Made by a program: the position numbers and the translations under genes. Shown here piece by piece: positions 23,201 to 35,200 of a stretch of DNA of 64,000 nucleotides (positions are counted from its first letter, which is position 1; each line of letters opens with the position of its first letter). The notes below the pieces were generated by a model. The model worked only from the letters and a program-made list of their open reading frames with translations, had not been told where the DNA came from and did no database searches. The DNA comes from Dendrobium chrysotoxum (taxonomy: Eukaryota; Streptophyta; Magnoliopsida; Asparagales; Orchidaceae): the NCBI GenBank assembly GCA_019925795.1, contig CM034311.1, positions 37,923,472 through 37,987,471 of the forward strand. Reading direction: 5' to 3'.

Positions 23201-26200
23201 ATGTTAGGATAAATGCTAGAAGAAATATTACCTTTGATAAATCAAGAAGTGCAATACTTACTTGAGTTCTAGGAATCCACTCATTTCTATTGCTCCACAA
23301 AGTGAAATTTCACCATCACCTTGAGAGAAGTGCATGTCGCCTGCACTAAGGTTTGCACCTTCGACAAAAACTGGAAGATATATTTTTGATCCAGTACTTA
23401 TATTTTTTATGTCACAGTTTCCTCCATTTTCCCTTCCAGGTACCGTTCTTGCAGCCTCACTTGCAATCTTCTCCCATTCAGACGTTCCTTCATTAATCTA
23501 CAATTCATAGGATACTGAACTTGACAATTTGATCTAATTTTGATTTTAGTATGATTCTGTTAATGCACGTTTTTTAAAGGCAATCAAACTGTACCTAGAT
23601 AATTATTCATGTAATATGACAAGGTTTAGATTTTCTGTGTACTTTTAATACCTTTATATAAAGTAGAACTTTGGTCATATATGATTATGCCTTTTAGGAA
23701 ATTGCATGATGATGGAAATGTTCAGTTGTTGTAGTTTATATATATATATATATATAGACTTTTAGGTGGGATAACTGCAGAGCTAGTGACTCAATAAAAA
23801 TAAAAAACCTAGACTTTTATGAAAATTAAAACAAAGATAGAAGCTAATAACCATTCTTACCTCTAGAACATATAGATACATTTGATGCTATGTTTCCATG
23901 GTGCTGGTGAGGTTTACCAGTTGTGAAACAAGATGTTATTGTTGGCGTAAATTCTTCACTTACGATATAATTCTATCAAGGTTGATGGTGGTTGACCATT
24001 GTCAACTATTATTAGCCATGAGCTCAATGCTACAAGCAGTTGAGACCTAATACCATTTGAGACCACTGAGTAGATATTTTAGGATTAAGAAGATTTAGGA
24101 GAAAGAGTTTCAAAAATAATGATAAGAGTAGAAAATTTAGAGATTTCTATAAAATGTAGAAGTGAGAGATAACAAGGATAAGAAGGAAGGGCGAAGTTGA
24201 GACTGGAGTTCGTTTTTCATCTAAATTCTCCATAAAAAAATAATTAAAGAATGGGCTTAAAACAGTGGTTTCATTGTTATCTAGAGATTATGTGTTCAAG
24301 CCACTCAAACAATCCAGTGCAAATCTTGGACTATGTCATCAGCCCTCTTCAGATACCAAATTGAATGGAGCTTCATGCATGGGTGTTTCTTTTTTTTTTG
24401 TTCGAAATTACCACCATATGACAAACCCCTTTTGGTTACTCTGAATGGAGAAATGTACTGAAAGAAATCCATAATAAAAGTATAAAAATACAATGAACCA
24501 GCAATTATGGAAATATTGTCTAGATAACATGTGAAAAGTTAGGTTTCAAAAGTCTTTCGTGGAAATAAGTCTCTATTTGGTGATCTAGTGGTAGCTCTTC
24601 TGTCTATGAGCTGACTTAATTTACCACATGTTTGTGACTGTAGGTTCCTGTGGCATGCAAATTTACCATTATCCCACACCAAGATGTAATGAACTAGTCA
24701 TTTGGATAGTGATTTGGCTGCACGATTTTTCCACTATCTTGAAGAAAATTTTTGAGATCACTCTATCATCAACATTTTTTTGCCACTAACCTTAGCATGA
24801 AGTGTGGGCTTGATGTTATATATGTAGCCTACATTTTATACTTTCCGTCTTTTAACTTTGTTTAATCTTTCTGTCAGCATATAACTTATTTTGTTGCACC
24901 TCAATTAAATTTCTCAATAAAAATAGCATATTATTCATTCACATTAATACGATAGCCTTATTCCCAACTAGTTGGGAATTGGCTAACGATGATTGTTATG
25001 TGTATGTTTTTTTATAACATGATTTTGCATGCCATTTCTTCTTTCTGAGTGGATAAATTTGGAATTTCGGATGACCCAAGGATTTCTGTTACTCATGACG
25101 GGGCTGTTTGAGTTGTGGACATAAAATAGTTTAGATGTATCATTACTATGTTGACTTCCTGAACTATTCTTTCATTTAAATGCGGACTTGTTTTGCTGTA
25201 TGTTTTGAATAATTTCCTTCAAGGATAAATCCTAATTTGGTAAGGATAAGTTCATAAATGACACTTTTGTCTTTCCAAGGTCATGGATTTTTTTTTTTTT
25301 TTTTTTTTTTTGAGGTTATTTTGCTCCTTCAAAGACTTGGTAGATTTGAAAATAAAAAATTGAAACAATTAAAGGAATACTTAGAAGATAACTGGCCTAA
25401 ATTAGTATAGCAAAAACATGTTAGGTGTTTATAGTTTTAATGCATGTGAAATACATAGTAACATACTAATATTGCTAGAAAATTATGTGGTATTCAATTA
25501 CGATAGCATAAGCTCCTTAAGTCTATTATACAAAAGAATGCAGTTATAAAGGAGGACATAATTTTTAGAATTTAAGTGAAACAATAAAATACTTGAGGTT
25601 ACCCTGCATTAAAAAAATATGGAAACTTGAAAAGGTGGACATTATAAAACACCAATTAGCACCTAAAAAAACCTACTTAAAGTTATTGGTGTATTTATAA
25701 TGATGATGGTAGTCATAGTAAGGTGGCAAATCAAATTTCACTTTATTAATTTTTTTTTTCTCGCTAAAGTGTTGTTACCTTTATGCTTTGTATCATATTC
25801 AGTAGCCACACTTTTAGAAGAGTTCACAAATTGTATATAAAGTTTATTTGATGTTTTCATGATCAACACATTATTTTTATTTCAGTATTCCTCAATGTTT
25901 TAAAAGGAGGAGGTATTTTATCTATCTTAAGTCCCAAGGCATGCAGCATAAGCCCAAAAATTTTATATGTAAATATTTCATATAGAAAAATATGACTTAA
26001 AAAATTCAAATATCATAAAAATCAAAATATATTTCAAAATTCAAAGCCCATAATGATATGATTCATATTCTATCTTCAAGGCGTAATTGACACAAATTTA
26101 TAAATTCAAGAAAAAAATGTGATGTTCAAAATGAAACAAGATGAGCAGGATGGAAATGAAGAGCTGGAATAGCGCCTCTTAAGAAACAAGTGGAGATTCT

Positions 26201-29200
26201 GAGGCAGATGTGAGAGTGATAGGGATAGAGATTTCATATTACTTTCAAGTTTATAGAGCGATCATTTTGGTAGGACTTAATCTTAAGAGAATAAGGAAAA
26301 TAATCTTCTCATTTATATGTTTATTTAAATAAATAGGAAATTTATAATGGGTTTGTTGCGTCCTGGAATATTCACGACGATAGAGAAATATAAAGTTTAA
26401 CGTCTTAGCTTTGTACGAAAATCTAGCATATAATTAGATAAAAGAGAAGGATGTCGCGTTCATAAGAGACACCAAAGTTTTTATGTGGAATTTTATAAAG
26501 GGGGAAAAACTAAGGGGCTTGGTCTAGTTTAAATGAATCCACTAGTGTTTGCAGTCTATTATAAATGAGGCCCTTCCTTAGGGGGAAGGTCTTGGCTTGA
26601 TGTAGCAAATATACATCATATAGAGTGACATTACATGGTGAGAATTGGAAAAATCAGTATTGATATGTTTGTTTGGTCGGCAGGATCATAGTGGACGGGG
26701 GACGGAGGTTGGAAAGACCATAGTCGGGTGACGATGGTCAGAAGGACTGTAGTCGACAGGTGATGAAGGTCGAAAAGACCGTTGACGGAGGTCGGAAAGA
26801 CCGTAGTCTGGCGACAGAGGTCGGAAGGACCGTAGTCGGCAGGCGACGGAGGTCAGAAGGACCGTTATCTGGCGATGGAGGTTGGAAGGACCGTTATCTG
26901 GCGATGGAGGTCGAAAGGATCGTTATCTGGCGACGGAGGTTGGAAGGACCATAGTCGGCAAGCGACGGAGGTCAGAAGGATTGTTATCTGGTGACGAAGG
27001 TCAGAAAGACTATAGTCGGGCGAAGGTGGTCGGAAGGACCGTAGTTGGGTGACGATGGTTGGAGAGACCGTAGTCTGGAGACGGTAGTCGGAGTGACCGT
27101 AGTCGACGGGTGATGGAGGTTGAAAAGAATGACAGTAGTCGAGGAGATTGTAGTCTGGAGATGGTGGTCAGAGAGATCGTAGTCGGCGGGTGACGGAGGT
27201 CTGTGACGGAGGTCGAAAAGACCATAGTTAGGCGACGGTGGTCGGAAGGACCATTGGTGGCCAGGCGAAAGTCCGATGATGGTCGGTGGCAGGGCGATGG
27301 TCGATGAGGAGTCTGGTGGCAAGACAACCCTCTGATTTATCTTCCTTTCCTCTCTTCTTTTCCCTCTATTTCTCCCTTTGCTCCCTCCTTCCTCCCCCCT
27401 CCTTAATGAATAATGTGGGTCTATTTATAGTTTTTTGGGAGTGGCATGGCCAATAAATAGGGAGGAGATCAAGGGCATATTGGGAGTGTTTTAAATGGAT
27501 GGCTGATATCGACTCCTTTGATCTTGGAACGTTTATTGAGTATTTGAGTGCCTTAATGATGTCAGAATTCAACGATTTTGGGCTCATTGTATTCGTCTCG
27601 TCGAGCCGCTCGATTCGACTATAAGCATGTCACGTTTGGAAATCGTTTGGTCATCTAATTTATGGTTTGAACCTTCCAAAGGTGCTTCGGGTCTTCGATG
27701 TGGACCCATTTGGGCTCGGATTGGGTCGAATTTGGTGTCATTGGGTTCGTCTTTTCAAGACGTTCAGTTTGACTATAAGTTTGCTGAAATCGGAGTTTGG
27801 ATGGTCCCGAAGTTAATTTCAGAAGTTTCCAACTTGATTTTACCTCAAGATTTGTGCTCGATCATGATTAATTTTTGATGATATATCAGGGTTAATTTTT
27901 AATAATTTAATTTCATTTAAGTTATATTCTGAGGTTATCATTTCATTATTAGTGCACAAAAAAAATATTTTGTTTTGTCATACACTAGCGAGTCCTCAAA
28001 AATCCCTTTTGAAATACTGATATTGACCTTAAGAGGTTTAGATTGCTTAAGCTTCCATAATTCAAGATTTCTAGAGTGGATATTTTATCACGAGAGTAAT
28101 ATTTCACTCCCTAGATTAACTCAAACTTAAAATCACAAAATTTTATCACAAACGTAAGACTCCACCTCAGATAAATCCACACTCAATCCCAAAATTTTGT
28201 TTCTTGCACCTATAGTTTGTGTGGACCAATAAAAAATAATGTTGGTGTTATATCAACTTTATCTTTGATCAGTCCACATAAATTATAGGAACAAGAAACA
28301 AAGTTTTGATTTTAAGTGTGATTTTGTTTTTTGGGGTGGGGTGGGGTGGGGTGGGGTGGGGTGGGGGCGGGGGCGGGGGCGGGTCATTACTCTTATCACA
28401 AAGAAGATTTAGGACATCTATGATACCATTGGTCTTACTGTTGCAAGTGAATTTAAATTTAGCCAGCTACAATTGTCATGATTAACTTTTCGTCATCCCA
28501 TGCATCTTCCATTTCTCATAATATTTATTTTCATTTATGCAAAATTATAAATTGCAATACTACTGTTGCCAGGTCCCAAGTCATGGATGAGAAAAGTAGA
28601 GGGTTGTGTTAGGTAGTTGACAGCTATGAGTGTCAGAACGGGTCAACTGGTCGAGTTCGGATCCAACATGAATTGACCCGGTTCTAAATGGGTTGACCCT
28701 AACCTGACTTGGTTTTATAAACGGGCCAGGTTTTCCAACCCGAACCCAACCCGCGCGGGTTATTGAGTTGACCTGACCCGACCCGCGAACCCATACGTGT
28801 TGTGCAGGCAGGGGAGGACAAGCAGACTACGGTGCGGGTCATGGGCTATGCTGGCAGGGTCTGGACTCTGGGCAGGCGGATCAGATCGTTAATCGTAGTC
28901 TGCGGCGATGACTAGAGTCCAATCCGGACGGACTAGACTAGGTGAACATGGGCTAGACGTGAGGCACAGGCGGATCGCGGAGTAGGGAGTTCAGATGGAC
29001 CAGGCCGTGGACTTGAGTCGTGAGGCACTGAGGCAAATGCGGGTGGCGGCTGAGTCCGGTTCAGACATGAGGCGACTGTGGACTCGAGTCACGTGAGGCA
29101 GACTCGATCCCGGACGGATGCGAGGACGGTGAGGTGAGCAAGCACGGTGCGAGTTTTCAGGTCAACTGGGCTGAGTTTGGGTTTCCAGGCCAACCCAAAG

Positions 29201-32200
29201 CCGACCTGACCCGATTTTATAAACGGGTGGGGAAACGGAACCTAAACCCGACTTGTATGGTCAACGGGTTGACCCTAACCCGAAATTTTCTGGTTTGGGT
29301 CATTTTTTGACACCTCTATTGACAGTTAGTATAAAACTTTCGAATAATCATGACATAAATCCTTTAATACATTGTGTTAAAGCTGGGGCGTTCCTTAGAA
29401 GCGACACACTATTTAGGCTGAATACAGTGAGAAGTGTGCAAGGGGCACTGCACTGGCGTCTGGATACAGTGTTAATTAAACAAGGGTTCCCACATTACGG
29501 ACGAATGTGGGCAAAGAAGCTAGTCCAAGAAAATAAGATTAGAATAAGAACTTAGAGAAAATAGGTTCTCTTTCAAGCAAATTAATAAAATTAATGGAAG
29601 TTATGATTCATATGAAGATAAATATTCTATGCATTTAAGAAACTAAATGAGTTAGAGAGAAGGTTGAGGAGATTAATAGTTCATGATTTAAATTATAGTA
29701 TTCAGGTAAAAGTTGTACTAAAAATTGGGCAAGTGTGATTATAAATAAGCTTGAAGGATCATATGGTAGAAATTAATAAAATTAGAGATAGAATTCTAAC
29801 TTTAAAGATTGCTGTTGATGCTAAGATTATTAATATCGTAAGTGTTTATGCTCCTTAAGTAGTGTGTTCAAAATTAAAATTTTGAAATAATTTAGAAGAA
29901 TTAATACAAAAGATAACTTTTGAAGAAAATATTTCTATTGGAGGAAATCTAAATGAACATATTGGTAGAGAGTTAGAAGATTTTAAAAGCATTTATGGTG
30001 GTGGAGCGACTAATGAAAGTGGTAGTACTGTATTCGATTTTTCTTAGCTTATGATTTTATAATTGCTAACATCATATTTAATAAAAGAGAGAAGTCTCTC
30101 TTCACTTATAAGAATTGATATAGTAAAATTTAGATTGATTATTTTCTTATAAGAAAAATAGATCATTTAGGTTGCAAAGATTGTAAAGTTATTCCGAGAG
30201 AAAGTTAATGTACCCAACATCGCTTAGTAGTTTTTGACTTTAAGATGAAGGGATAGTATATGAAAAATAATGTAAAATATTTTTTAGGATTAGATGGGGG
30301 CACTTAAATAACACTAATAAAAATATTTTTTAGAGTAAGATTCTAGATCTGAAAATACTAACTGGAAGAAGTTAATGTTATGTAGGAAAAAAATAGCTAA
30401 TAATATTAAAATTATTGCAAAGGATGTGCTTGGAGTATCAAAAGGAAAAACTTCTAATAGTAAAAATAGTTATTGGTGGAATCAAAATATGTAAGAAAAT
30501 ATAAAAAATAATAAGGTTTGTTATAAAAATTGATTTAGATGTAAAAATTAGAAAATTGAGAAAGATATAAAGAGGCCCGTAAAGAATCTAAAAAAATAAT
30601 ATTTGATGCAAAGAATTTAACTTTTAATGATTTTTATAATAGATTAGATACAAATGAGGGCGAAAGATGTATGTATAAGTTAAGTAAAGAGATACGAGAA
30701 GGATTTAGTTCAAGTAAAGTGTATTAAGGATAAAGATCAAAAAATGTTTTTAGAAGAGGATATTCAATAAATGTCGATAAGATATTTTGATAAGCTTTTC
30801 AATGAAAATTTTGATAATACGATTGACTTTAGTGACCTTAGCGCCCTAAATAAAGATAAAGATTTTTATTTTTATCGGCGCATTAGTAAAATCGATGTTA
30901 AAGAGACTTTAAAGAAAATGAAGTGTGGAAAAGCGGTCTGATGATATTCCAATAGAGTTGTGGAACTGATTAGGAGATGAAGGAATTTCATGGCTTAAGA
31001 AACTTTTAATATTATTTTGAAAAGTAAAAAGATGTCAGATGAGTGTGTAATGAGTGTTTATTCTTATTTTTAAGAATAAAGGTGATGCGCAAGAGTGTGT
31101 GAATTATATAGGAATTAAGTTGATGTGTCATGCTTTAAAGCTTTCGGAGAGAGTTATTTAGCATAGGTTACGACGTGATACTAATATTTTTCAAAATCAA
31201 TTTGAATTTATGCCGGATAGGTCTAATATGGAAGCTATACATTTATTGAGAGGTTTGATGGAGAAATATATGGAGGATCTACCTATGATATTTATGATTT
31301 TGAGAAAGCTTATGATAAAGCTCCAAGAGAAGTACTATGTAGAGTTTTAGAAAAGAAAGGGGTTAATAATGCTTATACTTAAGCATTAAGGATATATATG
31401 CAGGAGCTGTTATTTGTGTTCTAACACAAGGAGGTTGGACCAAGTATTTTCCTATTTCAATTGGATTACAACAAGGATCAGCTTTAAGCCCATATCTTTT
31501 TTGCTTTAGTCATGGATGTTCTTACAAGACATTTGCAGGAGGTTGTACCCTGTTGTATGCTTTTTGTTGATGATATTTTTCTTATTGATAAAACTAGAGA
31601 GGGAGTTGAAGTTAAAGTTGAATTATGGCGGTCAACCTTAGAGTTTAAAGGTTTTTATTTGAGTAGATCTAAAATTGAATACATGGAGTGCTATTTTAGT
31701 AGTAATAGATCAAATGGGGGATTGTGACTTTGGTCGATCAAGTCATTAATAAGAGTACACGTTTTAGATACCTTGGGTCTACTGTCTAGAGTGATGGTGA
31801 AATAGATGGGGATATTATTAGTAGAATTTAAGTTGGATGGTTGAAGTGTAGGTATGCATCGGATATGCTGTGTGATAGAAAAATATCCCTCAAACTTAAG
31901 GGAAAATTCTATAAGATGGTGGCGAGACCTACAATGCTTTATGGTGCAAAATGTTGATCATTAAAAGAGAAGCATACAATTAAATTTAGTGTTGCAGAGA
32001 TGAGGATGCTCAGGTGGATGAGTGGCTTTACTCTTAGAGATATAATGCGAAACAAGCATATATGTCAAAAGGTTGGAGTAGCTCCAATGACAGATAAGAT
32101 TAGAGAGAGTCGGCTTTGATTGCTTGGTCATATAAAACGTCGGCCTTCTGATGACCCGATTAGGAGAGTAGATGTATTAGATATGGCTTATATTAAGAGA

Positions 32201-35200
32201 GGTAGAGTAGACTTAAAAAGACTTGATTAGAAAATATTATAAATGACTTTTTTATTAGATTTAAATGAGAATTTGACTCTTAAGAAGACACAATGGAGAA
32301 AAAGGATTCTAGCCGATCCCACTTAGTTGGATCAAGGCTTGATGTTCTTGTTGTTGTTGTATGCAAAATTACAAATTGCATAAGCTGAATTCCAATGTTC
32401 ATTTGAGGTTGTTTGATTCATTAGAAATTGAAGTCTTTCTCTCTACCACTTCTCTAGTTTAAGTTCTTTGTTTTTTTCCTGGAATCTAAATAAAATTGTC
32501 ATATTTAAAGTAGTCCTCAATATGTTGCATTACAGCTTTGTTTTGGAATGCTCATCTTGGAACTAATGTTCTGTAATAAGTTTATTCTGCTACTGGCTTT
32601 ATGATTCTTATATTCATCCTAATTATTTCATTCTATAAGTTTATCAATTACCTCTTCTTCATTTATTCTCTAGCACAATTAAAACTTTCTGATTGGCAGC
32701 ATCTCACTTTTTTTCATCACACTTCTTGGGATATTTCTCATGCTTCTGGAAAAACTAGGGTAGAATTGGTTTTCTGATGGAGAAGCGAGACCCATAAAGT
32801 TAAGATTTGTTGGAGTGCTTTGAATTTTTCTTTTTCTTTTGTTTTCCTATTCTTCTGGTGCTCTTTTTGGTGGTTTCCTCTCTCTCTTGCTGTCTTCCTT
32901 TTTGTATAATTAAATCAAGCATTATCTAGATGTCCAATCTATCAGTATAAACAGACCTCAGAACCACTATCATAATAGAGGATTGAAATAATCTAGTTTT
33001 ATAGATGGTTAAGAGTTTGTTGATGCACATGGTGGCAAGCAGGAATGGTGCTTACTCATTTGCATGGCCGCTCAGAGCTTGGATGTGATGAATTTACGAC
33101 AAAGTTAGACGTTTAGTGTTAATTGGTTTGGTTGTCCTACTGGATTCAGTGGCACCGGCACGGGTTCGCATTATCAATGTGTTTGCATTAAAGACTACCT
33201 CTTATAGCATCTCATGATGAACAAACCTTAGATTTACATGGAACGTGAGTAGATAAAATTAATTTGGACGGATGAGATAGACCACCAATAATATCACTCA
33301 AGGTTGCACAAAAATTCAAACAAAATAGAATTAATATCTCAAGTTGCACAAACAAGAAAGCATACACGATTCATAAAGCGGTACCCTAATTAATTTGGTT
33401 AGGACTATTGCTGATGGCAATGATTATACTTCTCCTTTTTGTTTTGTGGATGCTACCTTACAATTTGACCTGTATTGATAATAATGACCGTTTTTATATC
33501 TACAATCCCATAGGATTGCAAAAGCTTGTCTTCTGAGTTTCTTCCTAGAATCCTAGTGCTTTTTATGCATCTTTCAAAATGCTGTTAAGGTAGAATATTG
33601 ATAGGAATCTGATCTCCACATAGCCAAAAGCAATAATAACGAAGAGAAAACACAGTAGAAATCAGCGAGAAAGAATGAGATTATGGGCTAATTTTATTGA
33701 TATCAGCACAACAAACTAAGATACAAGTTAATTTGCTATTCCAAAGGTATATCGACTCTTCACAAATCCTAGGCACCACTATGAACAACTCCAAAGAAAA
33801 CTACTGCAAAACACAAAATTCTCTAACGAAAAAAAAAACCTAATTAATCATAAAGAAACCTTCATAATTCCCTCCCAATCTAAATTCAAGTCAGCTCTCT
33901 TTCCTTAAATAAACCTTCATAATTTCCTCCCAAATCTGAATTCAAATCAGCCATCTTTTTCTAAATAAACCTTTCTAATTATTTCCCAAATTTGAATTCA
34001 AATCAACTCTATTTCTTAAATAAACCTCCCTAATTCCCTCCCAATTTTGATTTTCTATGATAAGTAATTAAAGGTAGGATTAATTTCCTATGAGCCATCC
34101 TCTCTCCTTATCCCGCTGCCACACTAGTGGAGCCGACAGGGCTCTTCCACCCGCCAGCTAGACCAGCCCCCTTTGCTGGGGATTGGCTTAACCGGCTCAG
34201 CCGGTCCATCAAATTTGCTTTTAGAAGTCCTCTTTATACTAGTAATGTAATATGACACTTCAACTAAAGCATTTCACTTGTTTGCTGCTTGACGTAAAAG
34301 AAATAGTAACGCTTTTGAAGTTTCAAATGATGGGGAAAAAATCAAATTAATTAAACATTGATTATATTCAAGCGATCTCAGACTCATGTTTAAAGATTTT
34401 CGTCTTACCAATCCGAGGAGGCAACTTCTTTTTGTTGGTAGGTTTGCCAGTGGCCTCTGGTGCACAACTTCACATATCTTAAGAGAACTGGGGCCTTTTT
34501 CAACCAACTTCCTTTCCCTTTCGTTCCAAATGTTGAGAAGTTCAATGGATGGCGCAGTCCCAATTACTCCTGGATGATTTAGACCCGGAAAGCGGACACC
34601 TGTTTTACATAACATAAGTTTCCTAGCTCAATCTTGACTTTCAAAAACAATTTTTTAGCTATTTTGCTGAAGCAGGGCAATAATCTTGGAAGACCACCTG
34701 GTATGTGGGGCGAGTATGCGTATATTCCTTCAAAATACCAGATAGCTTTTATTGCACTGGGGAAGTGGTCTGTCAAAAATCCACCTCCATTTTCTCTGTC
34801 GTAGGTTGCTGTATAACCCCATTCATCTCCAGGGAGGGGACCTAAGTTACAGATTTCTACCGCTAGAAGATCACCTGGCTTTGCTGGGACCCCTTCTTTG
34901 TCCAGAACTCTGATAGGCCCACTGAGATAATGTCCCTGCACAAGATTTTAATGCCTGGTTAGGTTATATTCAATTAATCATGATGCCACCATCTATACCT
35001 TCTGTTAAACAAACTGGTCAATCAAGTTGGAGAAGCTTTGATCTACTTATGATTTAAAGGCTGCTTTAGAAGACAACTCTTTCTCTCTCTCATCTGCCCG
35101 CATTTAGTTACAATAAACATTGGAAAAGTATACGCTCTTTATTTCAAAAGTATAGTACATGTATTTTATGCATAATATTCTCATATTTATGAGAAATAAT

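Larger units (their letters stand above)
28557..32360 (+). mobile_element. RTE-type LINE, full length, decayed
   Basis: Flanked by a 20-bp duplication ATGCAAAATTAYAAATTGCA (28537-28556 and 32361-32380, one mismatch). The 3' end is GATCAAGGCTTGATG plus (TTG)n, the usual plant RTE tail. Degraded endonuclease ([20 protein letters not shown], about 30130-30190) and reverse transcriptase ([17 protein letters not shown] near 31313; [19 protein letters not shown] near 31557) are recognisable, with many stops. It is antisense to gene B in intron 3. Without the nested hAT it is about 3.1 kb, near the usual RTE length. Confidence 0.92.

Noticed and set aside
25288..25311. 24-base poly-T run, possible tail of a retroposed element
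   Set aside because: No target duplication or recognisable element body beside it. It may be a plain homopolymer or an assembly artefact.
26984..27327. Pro/Ser-rich open frames on the minus strand
   Set aside because: They are the translation of the minisatellite and lack any start context or non-repeat domain.
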